A DNA stretch of 8,845 bases from Acidobacteriota bacterium. GTDB lineage: Bacteria > Acidobacteriota > Polarisedimenticolia > J045. The translations under genes and the position numbers were made by a program. Every line of letters starts with the position of its first letter. The first letter of the stretch is position 1. Location: NCBI GenBank assembly GCA_027064265.1, contig JAMOQA010000440.1, forward strand, positions 1 to 8,845. Direction: 5' to 3'. This document shows, piece after piece, positions 1 to 6,910 of the stretch. The notes under the pieces are model-generated. The model was not told the origin of the DNA, searched no databases, and saw nothing but the letters and a program-made list of their open reading frames with translations.

Positions 1-1
1 C

Positions 2-1063
2 CTCGCTCTCGCCGGGTGCGGTTCCGGCCCGGCGGACGACGGGGGCGGGATCTCGGGGCAGGACGGCAAGGTGATGCCCCGGGTGCACGTGGTGACCGCG
101 GAGCCGCCGGCCATCGAGACGGGCGCGGCCGCCGGGGACGCGGACGCCACCGGCAGCGCGGAGGTCTCCGGGGGGCCGATGGCGGTCGCGTTCACCCCGG
201 TGGAACCCGCCGGCGGCGACGACGGCGCGGCCGACATCGAGGGGGACGCGACGCAGGATTCCCCGGCGTGCGAAGCCGACGTCGACCACCGGCAGGCGGG
301 CCGCCGGGCCTGGCTCGCGGGCGACCGGGAGACGGCGGCCCGGGAGCTGCGCTGCGCGGTCGAGGAGGGTTCCGGCGACGCGTACGACACCTACCTGCTG
401 GGCCTCGCCCTGTGGAAGACCGGGGACCTGGACGGCGCGGCCGCGGCGCTCTCCGCGGCGGCGTGGCAGCTGGACGACCCGGTGCGGGCCTACGTGAACC
501 TCGCCCGGGTGCGGATCGAGCTCGGCGACCTCCCCGGCGCGCGGCAGGCGGTCCAGGAGGCCCTGGACCGGGACGCGGACGACGCCGACGCCTGGAACGT
601 GCTGGGACGGGTCCTCGTGGCGACCGGTGACCGGGACGGCGCGGCGGAGGCGTTCGCCCGGGCGGCGGAGCTCGACCCGGAGAATCCCTGGCCCCGGAAC
701 AACCTCGGGTACCTCTTCCTGGTGAGCGGCGAACCCGCCCGGGCGATCGCGCCCCTCGAGGAGGCGGTGGCGGTGGACGCGGGCCTCGCCCCGGCCTGGC
801 ACAACCTCGCCCTCGCCCGGGAGCGGGCGGACGACCTCCCGGGGGCGCTCCTCGCCGCGCGGCGGGCCGCCGAGCTGGCCGGCGATGGCCGCTACGAGGC
901 CACGGCGGAGCGGATCGCGGCCCTGGTCCCGGCGGACGCGCCCGCGGGCGGCGGCGAGGCGGTGGCGGACGCTGCTCCCGGGACCGCCCCGGACGCGACG
1001 GCGGTGGCCGCGGCGGCGAGCGACGGCGCTCCCGCCCCCGTCGAGCCGGCACACCTGCCATGA
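2..1063 (+). CDS. TPR-repeat lipoprotein, 5' end outside window
   Basis: The reading frame is open to the left edge, and the gene must start upstream. The first codons read LALAGCGSG, which is a lipobox (L-A-G-C) with the cysteine at 17-19, so the first visible residues are the end of a signal peptide and the mature protein begins as a lipidated Cys. An internal ATG at 71 is therefore not the real start. Roughly residues 7-95 form an Asp/Gly/Ala-rich, probably disordered linker. About residues 100-300 are four to five degenerate tetratricopeptide repeats, with the usual signature of Trp/Tyr-x-x-Leu-Gly, then Gly-Asp/Glu, then Ala-x-x-Ala-Leu-x-Leu-Asp-P, best seen in DADAWNVLGRVLVATGD and NPWPRNNLGYLFLVSGE. 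The tail is Ala/Pro-rich. TPR lipoproteins usually act as membrane-tethered protein-binding scaffolds; the partner cannot be named here. The lipoprotein call rests on five visible residues before the Cys. Confidence 0.85.
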   Translation, partial: LALAGCGSGPADDGGGISGQDGKVMPRVHVVTAEPPAIETGAAAGDADATGSAEVSGGPMAVAFTPVEPAGGDDGAADIEGDATQDSPACEADVDHRQAGRRAWLAGDRETAARELRCAVEEGSGDAYDTYLLGLALWKTGDLDGAAAALSAAAWQLDDPVRAYVNLARVRIELGDLPGARQAVQEALDRDADDADAWNVLGRVLVATGDRDGAAEAFARAAELDPENPWPRNNLGYLFLVSGEPARAIAPLEEAVAVDAGLAPAWHNLALARERADDLPGALLAARRAAELAGDGRYEATAERIAALVPADAPAGGGEAVADAAPGTAPDATAVAAAASDGAPAPVEPAHLP

Positions 1064-1086
1064 CCCGCGCGCGGACGACCGGAGTA

Positions 1087-1122
1087 TCCTTCCGGGGGTC
1101 GGCTCACCGGCCCCCGGAAGGA
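1087..1122 (+). promoter_or_regulatory. Long hairpin covering the permease Shine-Dalgarno
   Basis: Bases 1087-1098 (TCCTTCCGGGGG) pair perfectly with 1111-1122 (CCCCCGGAAGGA). The stem continues through a T-G wobble (1099/1110) and three more pairs (1100-1102 with 1107-1109) to a CTCA loop, giving 16 pairs in all. The 3' arm contains the Shine-Dalgarno GGAAGGAG (1116-1123) of the gene starting at 1130. A shorter alternative pairing, GGAAG 1116-1120 with CTTCC 1124-1128, is also possible. It may be a translational control hairpin, or an end-of-transcript structure for the TPR gene, although no T-run follows. The pairing is directly visible; the function is inferred. Confidence 0.6.
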
Positions 1123-1129
1123 GCTTCCC

Positions 1130-1666
1130 ATGGCCGACCGCCCCCCTCGCCCACCGATGAACCCGTACCTGGCCGGCGGTCTCGCCGGCCTCCTCGCCGT
1201 CGCCTCCGTCCTCCTCACCGGGAAGTACCTGGGCGCGTCGACGACCTTCGTCCGGGTGGCCGGCCGGTTCGTCGCCGCCTTCGCGCCGGACCTGGTGGCG
1301 AAGAACCCCTACTTCGCGAAGTACGGGACTTCCCCGGACTGGCAGTGGATGTTCGTCCTGGGGATCCTGCTCGGGGGGCTCGGGGCCTCGCTGGCCACCC
1401 GGACCTTCCGGCCGCAGGTGGTGCCGGACACCTGGCGGGAGCGCTTCGGCCCGGCGCCGCTGCCGCGGTTCGTCGCCGCCTTCGTCGGCGGGCTCGTGAT
1501 GGTCTTCGGCGCTCGCCTCGCCGGGGGCTGCCCCTCGGGCCACGGCCTCTCCGGGGTGATGCAGCTCTCCCTCTCGAGCCTCGTCGCCGCCGGGGCATTC
1601 TTCGTCGGGGGGATCGCCGTGGCGTCCCTCCTCTACGGACGCGCCGGGAAGGGAGGTGGCCGATGA
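1130..1666 (+). CDS. YeeE/YedE-family sulfur permease, first half
   Basis: A 178-residue polytopic membrane protein with four or five hydrophobic segments (about residues 13-30, 72-90, 115-132 and 145-170). The signature GARLAGGCPSGHGLSG, with Cys134, is the conserved cysteine motif of the YeeE/YedE (DUF395) family. In characterised relatives, such as TsuA-type thiosulfate importers and the two-gene PmpA/PmpB proteins, these cysteines lie along the transport path for thiosulfate or other reduced sulfur. The start at 1130 is chosen because GGAAGGAG ends 6 nt upstream; ATG 1157 is the next candidate and lacks such a site. The stop overlaps the next gene's start (ATGA), so the two halves are translationally coupled and probably form one transporter. 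The family assignment is firm; the substrate is inferred from relatives. The ribosome site lies in a strong hairpin. Confidence 0.88.
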   Translation: MADRPPRPPMNPYLAGGLAGLLAVASVLLTGKYLGASTTFVRVAGRFVAAFAPDLVAKNPYFAKYGTSPDWQWMFVLGILLGGLGASLATRTFRPQVVPDTWRERFGPAPLPRFVAAFVGGLVMVFGARLAGGCPSGHGLSGVMQLSLSSLVAAGAFFVGGIAVASLLYGRAGKGGGR

Positions 1667-2193
1667 TCCCGCCGCTCGTCGCCGGCCTCGTCACCGGGAT
1701 CCTCTTCGGGGTCCTGCTCCAGCGGGCCGAGGTGCTCCGCTACGACCGGCAGCTCGGCGCGCTGCGCCTCGTCGACATGACGATCTTCAAGTTCATGCTG
1801 AGCGCGGTGATCGTCGGCATGGTCGGGCTCCACGTCGCCTTCGCCCTCGGGTGGGCGGCCCCCCACCTCAAGGCGACGCACCTCCTCGCGAACCTGCTCG
1901 GCGGCCTGGTCTTCGGCGCGGGGTGGGCGCTCCTGGGCTACTGCCCGGGGACGAGCCTGGGAGCCCTCGGCGAGGGCCGCTGGGACGCGGCGTTCGGGAT
2001 CGCCGGCGGGATCGCCGGGGCCACCCTCTACGCCCTCGCGTACCCGTGGGTGAAGGACCATCTCCTGCCGGTCGGCGCCCTCGGCAAGGTGACCCTCCCG
2101 GCGCTGATCGGCGTGCCCTCCTGGATCGCCGTTCCCCTGGCGGCGATCGGGTTCGGCGCACTCCTCGCCTGGTTCGAGAGGCGGGGACTCTGA
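1663..2193 (+). CDS. YeeE/YedE-family sulfur permease, second half
   Basis: A 176-residue membrane protein starting MIPPLVAGLVTGILFG. It has hydrophobic segments near residues 3-20, 42-65, 75-95, 108-125 and 145-170. The motif LGYCPGTSLGALGEG (Cys94) is the counterpart of the cysteine motif in the preceding gene, and is typical of the second partner in split YeeE/YedE (PmpB-like, DUF6691-type) pairs. The ATG overlaps the upstream stop by 4 nt and has GGGAGG at 1651-1656, so it is translated together with its partner. The frame is open further upstream, but that extension is an out-of-frame shadow of the first gene. No TusA, rhodanese, persulfide dioxygenase or BigR-type regulator, the usual companions, is visible in this window. 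Confidence 0.87.
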   Translation: MIPPLVAGLVTGILFGVLLQRAEVLRYDRQLGALRLVDMTIFKFMLSAVIVGMVGLHVAFALGWAAPHLKATHLLANLLGGLVFGAGWALLGYCPGTSLGALGEGRWDAAFGIAGGIAGATLYALAYPWVKDHLLPVGALGKVTLPALIGVPSWIAVPLAAIGFGALLAWFERRGL

Positions 2194-2270
2194 GCCAGGG
2201 AAGGGAGAGAAGCCCGGGCATGTCCGCCCCCGTCCGGTGCCGGTCGAACACCCCCGCTCCTGCCCTTCAC

Positions 2271-2297
2271 GGGTAACCGTCACTGCGATACCCTTTT
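2271..2297 (+). terminator. Weak terminator-like stem with T4 tail
   Basis: GGGTA (2271-2275) can pair with TACCC (2289-2293) across a 13-nt loop, and TTTT (2294-2297) follows at once. A T-run is rare in this GC-rich DNA, and the position, 78 nt after the permease stop and just before the cyd promoter candidate, suits an end of transcription. The stem has only five pairs, so this is tentative. Confidence 0.28.
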
Positions 2298-2316
2298 GTC
2301 GGACCGGGAGGTGGGG

Positions 2317-2345
2317 TTTACAGGCGCTCCCGGCCTTGGTAATTT
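2317..2345 (+). promoter_or_regulatory. Candidate sigma-70-type promoter for cydAB
   Basis: TTTACA (2317-2322; five of six matches to TTGACA) is separated by exactly 17 nt from TAATTT (2340-2345), a moderate -10 match. It sits in the only AT-enriched stretch of the intergenic region, which is notable against the GC-rich background. Initiation would fall near 2352, giving a leader of about 100 nt before cydA. A small inverted repeat (GCAA 2355-2358, TTGC 2364-2367) overlaps the predicted start and could be an operator. No clear FNR, Rex or CRP site was seen. Confidence 0.5.
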
Positions 2346-2375
2346 CTGGCGGATGCAACTAGCTTGCGAGAGCTC

Positions 2376-2408
2376 GCCGGCCCGGCCCGCTCTCCGCGGG
2401 GCGCCGGC
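2376..2408 (+). other. GC-rich hairpin in the cydA leader
   Basis: GCCGGC (2376-2381) pairs with GCCGGC (2403-2408), and inside it GCCCGC (2385-2390) pairs with the GCGGGGC stretch (2396-2402), with bulges and a TCTCC loop. It lies about 35 nt before the cydA ribosome site (GAGGAGGG, 2443-2450). It could modulate messenger stability or be a chance result of base composition. The rest of 2194-2455 holds no gene that I can support. Confidence 0.3.
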
Positions 2409-2455
2409 GTTCTGGCCGCGGTCGGGATCGTCTCCCGGCCACGAGGAGGGAAGCG

Positions 2456-3766
2456 ATGGATGCCGTCCTGCTGCTGTCGCGGCTGCAGTTCGCCGTGGCC
2501 GTCTACTTCCACTTCCTGTTCGTGCCCCTGACGCTCGGCCTTTCCATCCTCGTCGCCATCTACGAGACGCTCTACGTGCGCTCCGGCGACGAGGACTACC
2601 TCCGGGCGACGAAGTTCTGGGGGAAGCTGTTCCTGATCAACTTCGCGATCGGGGTCGTCACCGGGATCACGCTGGAGTTCCAGTTCGGCACCAACTGGTC
2701 CCGGTACTCCCAGTACATGGGGGACATCTTCGGTCCGCTCCTGGCGATCGAGGCGACGGCGGCGTTCTTCATCGAGTCGACCTTCATCGCGGTTTGGGCC
2801 TTCGGCTGGAACCGCGTGTCGAAGAAGGTCCACCTCCTTGCCGCCTGGCTGGTCGCCTTCGCGACGAACCTCTCCGCGTACTGGATCCTGACCGCCAACG
2901 CCTGGATGCAGCACCCGGTCGGCTACACGCTGCGCAACGGCCGGGCCGAGCTGACCGACTTCCTGGCGGTGATCACCCAGCGGGCCGCCGTGCTGAAGTT
3001 CCTGCACACGACCCAGTCGGCCTACATCCTCGCCGGCTTCTTCGTGATGGGGATCAGCGCCTGGCACCTCCTGCGAAAGAACGAGGTCGAGTTCTTCCGG
3101 AAGTCGTTCCGGGTCGCGGCGGTCTGGGCGCTGGTGTTCTCCATCGCGGTGATCATCCACGGGCACGTCCAGGGCTCCACGGTCGCCGAGGAGCAGCCGA
3201 CCAAGCTCGCCGCCATGGAGTCCCACTGGGAGACGAAGGCGAACGCCCCGATCTACCTGCTCGCGATCCCCGACCCGGCCAACGAGAGGAACGCCGTCGA
3301 GATCCTGCCGGTGCCCGGGGCCCTGAGCATGCTCGCCCACCATGCCCCCTCGGCGACGGTGAAGGGGCTCAAGGAATGGCCGGCGGAGGAGCGTCCCCCG
3401 GTGTGGCCGACCTTCGTCTCGTTCCGGCTGATGGTGGGGCTCGGGTTCCTCTTCCTGCTGCTCTCGGCCTGGGCCACGTGGAAGCGGGCGCGGCCCGAGG
3501 AGAACCCGCTCCTCCTCAGGCTGCTCCTGTGGTCGATCCCGCTGCCGTACCTGGCGATCGAGCTCGGCTGGACCCTGGCCGAGGTCGGGCGGCAGCCCTG
3601 GATCGTCTACGGCCTGATGAAGACGTCGGACGCGGTCTCGCCGGCGATCAATACCGCCCAGGTGCTGACGACGGTGATCGGCTTCACCGTGATCTACACG
3701 CTCCTGGGGATCGCCGACTTCTACCTGCTGTTCAAGTACGCCCGCAAGGGCCCGGCCGCGGCCTGA
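2456..3766 (+). CDS. cydA: Cytochrome bd quinol oxidase subunit I
   Basis: Subunit I of the membrane bd oxidase, which oxidises quinol and reduces oxygen to water in the cytoplasmic membrane. The 436 residues contain the diagnostic residues at nearly E. coli numbering: His19 (a high-spin haem ligand), Glu99 and Glu107 (haem/proton path), His184 (haem b558, E. coli His186), Arg324 and Met326 in SFRLMVG (E. coli Arg391/Met393), Lys250 and Glu255 in the quinol-binding loop (E. coli Lys252/Glu257), and GRQPW at 378-382. The protein is shorter than E. coli CydA (about 520) because the quinol loop lacks the insertion, so this is the short-Q-loop class. About nine membrane segments are visible. The start is supported by GAGGAGGG 5 nt upstream. 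cydB follows after 22 nt. The identification is secure. Confidence 0.97.
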   Translation: MDAVLLLSRLQFAVAVYFHFLFVPLTLGLSILVAIYETLYVRSGDEDYLRATKFWGKLFLINFAIGVVTGITLEFQFGTNWSRYSQYMGDIFGPLLAIEATAAFFIESTFIAVWAFGWNRVSKKVHLLAAWLVAFATNLSAYWILTANAWMQHPVGYTLRNGRAELTDFLAVITQRAAVLKFLHTTQSAYILAGFFVMGISAWHLLRKNEVEFFRKSFRVAAVWALVFSIAVIIHGHVQGSTVAEEQPTKLAAMESHWETKANAPIYLLAIPDPANERNAVEILPVPGALSMLAHHAPSATVKGLKEWPAEERPPVWPTFVSFRLMVGLGFLFLLLSAWATWKRARPEENPLLLRLLLWSIPLPYLAIELGWTLAEVGRQPWIVYGLMKTSDAVSPAINTAQVLTTVIGFTVIYTLLGIADFYLLFKYARKGPAAA

Positions 3767-3788
3767 GGGCCTCTGGGAGGGCATGACG

Positions 3789-4826
3789 ATGCTCGAGCTC
3801 ACCTGGTTCATCCTCTGGGGCGTCCTCTGGGCGGTCTACTTCCTGCTCGACGGCTTCGACCTCGGTCTCGGCACGCTGATGCCGTTCCTCGCGAAGGACG
3901 AGCGGGAGCGCCGCCTGGTCTACAACGCGATGGGCCCCTTCTGGGACGGGAACGAGGTCTGGCTGATCACCGCCGGCGGTGTGACCTTCGCCGCCTTCCC
4001 CAACACCTACGCCGCGATGTTCAGCACCCTCTACACCCCGCTGATGCTGATCCTCTTCGCCCTGATCCTGCGGGGCATCTCCTTCGAGTTCCGGGGCAAG
4101 GAGGACTCGGACCGCTGGCGGAAGACCTGGGACCTGGCTATGGTCGTGGGCTCCTTCCTGCCGGCCCTGCTGTTCGGCGTCGCCTTCGCCAACATCTTCC
4201 GCGGCCTGCCGACCCGGATGACCCCCGAGGGCTACGTGATGCTCGACGGGACGATCTTCTCCCTCTTGAACCCGTACGGGCTCCTCGGCGGGCTGACGTT
4301 CGTCCTGCTGTTCCTCGTCCACGGGGCGCTCTGGGCGGCGGCGAAGACCGAGGGAGATCTCTCGGCCCGGGCCGGCTCCCTCGCGTTGAAGCTCTGGCCG
4401 GCCGAGCTGGTCGCGGCGGCGGTCCTGCTGGTCGCCTCGTACTGGGCGACCCCGCTGTGGAACAACTACTTCGCGAACCCGCTCCTCTTCGTGCTGCCCC
4501 TGCTCGCCGTCGTCGGCCTCGTGCTGGTCCCGGTCTTCGGCAGGCAGGGGGCATGGTTCAAGGCGTGGGGCGCCAACGGCCTCGCCATCGTGACGGCCAC
4601 CCTGTGGGGCGTCGCCGGCCTCTGGCCGAACCTGCTCCCCTCCCGCCTCGACCCGGCGGCGACGATGACCGCCCACAACTCGGCGTCCAGCCCGCTGACC
4701 CTGAAGATCATGCTGGGCGTCGCCCTGGTCTTCGTCCCGATCGTGATCGCCTACCAGGCCTGGGTCTACGTGACCTTCTCCCACAAGGTCGACGACCAGG
4801 TCCTGGCGGAACCCGAGGCCTACTGA
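3789..4826 (+). CDS. cydB: Cytochrome bd quinol oxidase subunit II
   Basis: Subunit II of the bd oxidase, partner of CydA in the same operon. The protein has 345 residues and begins MLELTWFILWGVLWAVYF, as CydB proteins typically do. The conserved N-terminal signature DGFDLG (21-26) and the loop PFWDGNEVWL (50-59) are intact, and about eight membrane segments follow, in line with the family. An ATG two codons upstream (3783) is in frame but lies only 2 nt from the GGGAGG at 3775-3780, whereas 3789 has an 8-nt spacing and matches the family start, so 3789 is preferred. No cydX-like small subunit and no cydDC assembly transporter follow; they may lie elsewhere or, for CydX, be absent, as is common in short-loop oxidases. 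Confidence 0.96.
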   Translation: MLELTWFILWGVLWAVYFLLDGFDLGLGTLMPFLAKDERERRLVYNAMGPFWDGNEVWLITAGGVTFAAFPNTYAAMFSTLYTPLMLILFALILRGISFEFRGKEDSDRWRKTWDLAMVVGSFLPALLFGVAFANIFRGLPTRMTPEGYVMLDGTIFSLLNPYGLLGGLTFVLLFLVHGALWAAAKTEGDLSARAGSLALKLWPAELVAAAVLLVASYWATPLWNNYFANPLLFVLPLLAVVGLVLVPVFGRQGAWFKAWGANGLAIVTATLWGVAGLWPNLLPSRLDPAATMTAHNSASSPLTLKIMLGVALVFVPIVIAYQAWVYVTFSHKVDDQVLAEPEAY

Positions 4827-4850
4827 GATCGGGTGCCGACCGACCCTTCC

Positions 4851-4876
4851 GGGGGCGGGCCCGCGGGCCCGCCCCC
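4851..4876 (+). terminator. Perfect 26-nt palindrome after cydB
   Basis: The 26 bases are an exact palindrome made only of G and C, starting GGGGGCGGGCCCG and followed by its reverse complement. They lie 24 nt after the cydB stop. As RNA this would form a very stable hairpin of about eleven pairs once a minimal loop is allowed. There is no T-run after it, as is often the case in high-GC genomes. Termination of the cyd operon is the simplest reading; it also lies in the 5' flank of the next gene. Confidence 0.55.
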
Positions 4877-4931
4877 GTCGCGTAACGGGGGCGTCGGAAG
4901 ACGCATCCGGGGGGCGAGAGGAGGACTTCCC

Positions 4932-6839
4932 ATGCTCGCCGCGCGTCCCCTCGATCTCGGCTCCCTCTCCCTTCCCCACCGGCTGCTCGTCGCTCCCCTC
5001 AAGACGGCCCGCTGCGCTCCCGGCGGCGAGGTGACCGACGACCTGCTCGCCTTCTACCGGCAGCTCGCCCGGGGCGGCGCCGCGATGGTGATCACCGAGC
5101 CGTGCGCCGTGCTCCCGTCCGGCCGGGAACACCCGCGGCAGCTCGCCATCCACGAGGACCGTCACGTTGCCGGGCTCGCCCGGGTCGTCGAGACGCTCCA
5201 CCAGGGGGGCGCCCTCGCCTGCTGCCACCTGAACCACGCCGGGCGGGCCGCCAACCCGAAGGCCGGGGGAGTGCCTCTCGCCCCCTCGCCCGCCAGCTGC
5301 CCCACCACCGGCCAGGAGGCGCGCGCGCTCACGGAGCAGGAGATCCGGGAGATCGTCGCCGCGTTCCGCGAGGGGGCCCGCCGGGCACGGGAAGCGGGCT
5401 ACGACGCGATCGAGGTCCAGCTCGGCCACGGTTACCTGGTCGCCCAGTTCCTCTCGCCGCGAACGAACCGGCGGGACGACGCCTGGGGCGGCGACGTGGG
5501 CCGGCGCCTGCGGTTCGCCCGCGAGGTCCTGGCGGCGGTCCGCGAGGGGGCGGGCGCCCTTCCCGTCATCGCCCGGGTGTCGGCCTCGGAGATGGTCGAG
5601 GGAGGCCTGCGGCCGGCCGACCTGGCGCCCCTGCTCGCCCTCCTCGAGGAACTCGGGGTGGCCGCGGTCCACGCGGGCATGGGCAACGCGTGCGAGGCGC
5701 CGCCCTGGTACTACGGGCACATGGCGCTCCCGGAGGCCCCCCAGGACGAGGCGATCGCGGGGGTCGCCGGCCGGACCCGCCTCCCGGTGATCGCCGCGGG
5801 CCGCATGGGGGACCCGGACCGGATCGAGCGGCTGCTCGCCGGGCCGATCGAGGCGGTCGCCCTCGGCCGGGCGGTGCTCGCCGACCCGGAGTTCCCCCGG
5901 AAGATGCTCGAGGGGAAGGCGGACGAGATCGTGGCCTGCGGCGGGTGCCTTGCCGGCTGCCTCACCGAGGTCAAGGCGGGCCGTCCCCTCGGCTGCATCG
6001 TCAACCCCCGGGTCGGCCGTCCCGACCCGCTGCCCCCCGCGGAACGGGCGAAGAAGGTCCTGGTCGCCGGGGGCGGTCCCGCGGGAATCGCGGCAGCGCT
6101 CTTCCTCGCGGAACGCGGCCACCGGGTGATCCTCTGCGAGGAAGGGAAGGAGCTCGGCGGCCAGTTCGCCCTCGCGTGGCGGGCGCCGGGCAAGGAGCGG
6201 ATGCGGCGGCCCCTCGCGGGGCTGGTCGCCGCGCTGCGCCGGTCGCCGGTGGAGGTCCGGCTCGAGACCCGGGTGACCCCCGAGCTCGCCGTCGAGCTCG
6301 CGGTGGACGAGGTGATCGTGGCGACCGGCGCGCGGCCGGTCCTGCCGCCGGTCCCGGGCCTCGCGGAGGCGGGAGCGATCACCGGCGTCGAGTACTTCGC
6401 CCGGCGGCCCGCCCTGCACGGCCGGGTGCTGGTCCTCGGCGGCGGGATGATCGGCATGGAGGCGGCCGAGACGATCGCCGAGGACGGCGCCGAGGTGCTC
6501 GTCGTCGAGCTGCTCGACGAGATCGCCCGGGACATGGAACCGATCACCCGCAAGCTGATGCTCGGCCGGATCGCCCGGCTGCCGATCGAGGTGCGCACCG
6601 GCACCCGCCTCGTCCGGGTCGAGGACGACGGCGTTCTCCTCGAGGGCTCGGAGGGGAAGGAGGAGCGCCTGCCCCCCTTCGACGCGATCGTCGTCGCCGT
6701 CGGCACCCGGCCCCGGGCGGAACTCGCCGAGGAGCTGGAGCGCCGCGGCATCCCGCACCGGGTGATCGGGGACGCGGCGCAGCCCGCCCGGGTCCTCGAG
6801 GCGACCCGGTCGGCCCTCGCGGTCGCCCTCGCCGTCTGA
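4932..6839 (+). CDS. OYE-type FMN/4Fe-4S/FAD oxidoreductase (FadH-like)
   Basis: A 635-residue two-part enzyme of the 2,4-dienoyl-CoA reductase/2-enoate reductase family. Residues 1-330 form an Old Yellow Enzyme FMN barrel: HLNHAGR at 99-105, HGYL at 166-169 with catalytic-type Tyr168, His247 in HAGMG, and the NRRDDAWGG loop; Tyr168 and His247 fit E. coli FadH Tyr166 and His252. Cys336, Cys339, Cys343 and Cys354 match the FadH 4Fe-4S ligands. Residues 374-635 carry two dinucleotide-binding motifs, GGGPAG (380-385, FAD) and GGGMIG (503-508, NAD(P)H). Electrons would pass from NAD(P)H through FAD and Fe-S to FMN and then to an unsaturated substrate. The start at 4932 is chosen because AGGAGGA sits 6 nt upstream; the frame is open to 4833, but that stretch crosses the palindrome. 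No beta-oxidation genes adjoin, so the substrate (dienoyl-CoA, enoate, or an amine as in trimethylamine dehydrogenase) is unknown. Confidence 0.9.
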   Translation: MLAARPLDLGSLSLPHRLLVAPLKTARCAPGGEVTDDLLAFYRQLARGGAAMVITEPCAVLPSGREHPRQLAIHEDRHVAGLARVVETLHQGGALACCHLNHAGRAANPKAGGVPLAPSPASCPTTGQEARALTEQEIREIVAAFREGARRAREAGYDAIEVQLGHGYLVAQFLSPRTNRRDDAWGGDVGRRLRFAREVLAAVREGAGALPVIARVSASEMVEGGLRPADLAPLLALLEELGVAAVHAGMGNACEAPPWYYGHMALPEAPQDEAIAGVAGRTRLPVIAAGRMGDPDRIERLLAGPIEAVALGRAVLADPEFPRKMLEGKADEIVACGGCLAGCLTEVKAGRPLGCIVNPRVGRPDPLPPAERAKKVLVAGGGPAGIAAALFLAERGHRVILCEEGKELGGQFALAWRAPGKERMRRPLAGLVAALRRSPVEVRLETRVTPELAVELAVDEVIVATGARPVLPPVPGLAEAGAITGVEYFARRPALHGRVLVLGGGMIGMEAAETIAEDGAEVLVVELLDEIARDMEPITRKLMLGRIARLPIEVRTGTRLVRVEDDGVLLEGSEGKEERLPPFDAIVVAVGTRPRAELAEELERRGIPHRVIGDAAQPARVLEATRSALAVALAV

Positions 6840-6853
6840 CGCCGCCCCGCGTG

Positions 6854-6886
6854 GCCCGGTGCGGTCCGCCTGCCGGCGGCCCCTAC
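6854..6886 (-). repeat. Degenerate GTAGGGG-type hairpin repeat, inverted copy
   Basis: Read on the minus strand this begins GTAGGGG (6886-6880) and continues into a hairpin. CCGCC (6866-6870) pairs with GGCGG (6875-6879) around TGCC, and two more pairs form beyond a mismatch. It faces the copy at 6911-6934 across 24 nt, so the two GTAGGGG ends point inward. Bases 6854-6869 also take part in a direct repeat with 6974-6989. Confidence 0.45.
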
Positions 6887-6910
6887 AGGTTGCGCATCTC
6901 GAGGGTTTCG

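Noticed and set aside
1060..1662. Possible N-terminal extension of the second permease half back to ATG 1060
   Set aside because: The extension is Arg/Pro-rich and overlaps the first permease gene out of frame; the ATGA start at 1663 gives a complete family-length protein.
2220..2276. An 18-codon upstream open frame in the cydA intergenic region
   Set aside because: The ribosome site is weak and too distant, the peptide has no recognisable feature, and it lies upstream of the predicted cyd promoter, so it would not be part of a cyd leader.
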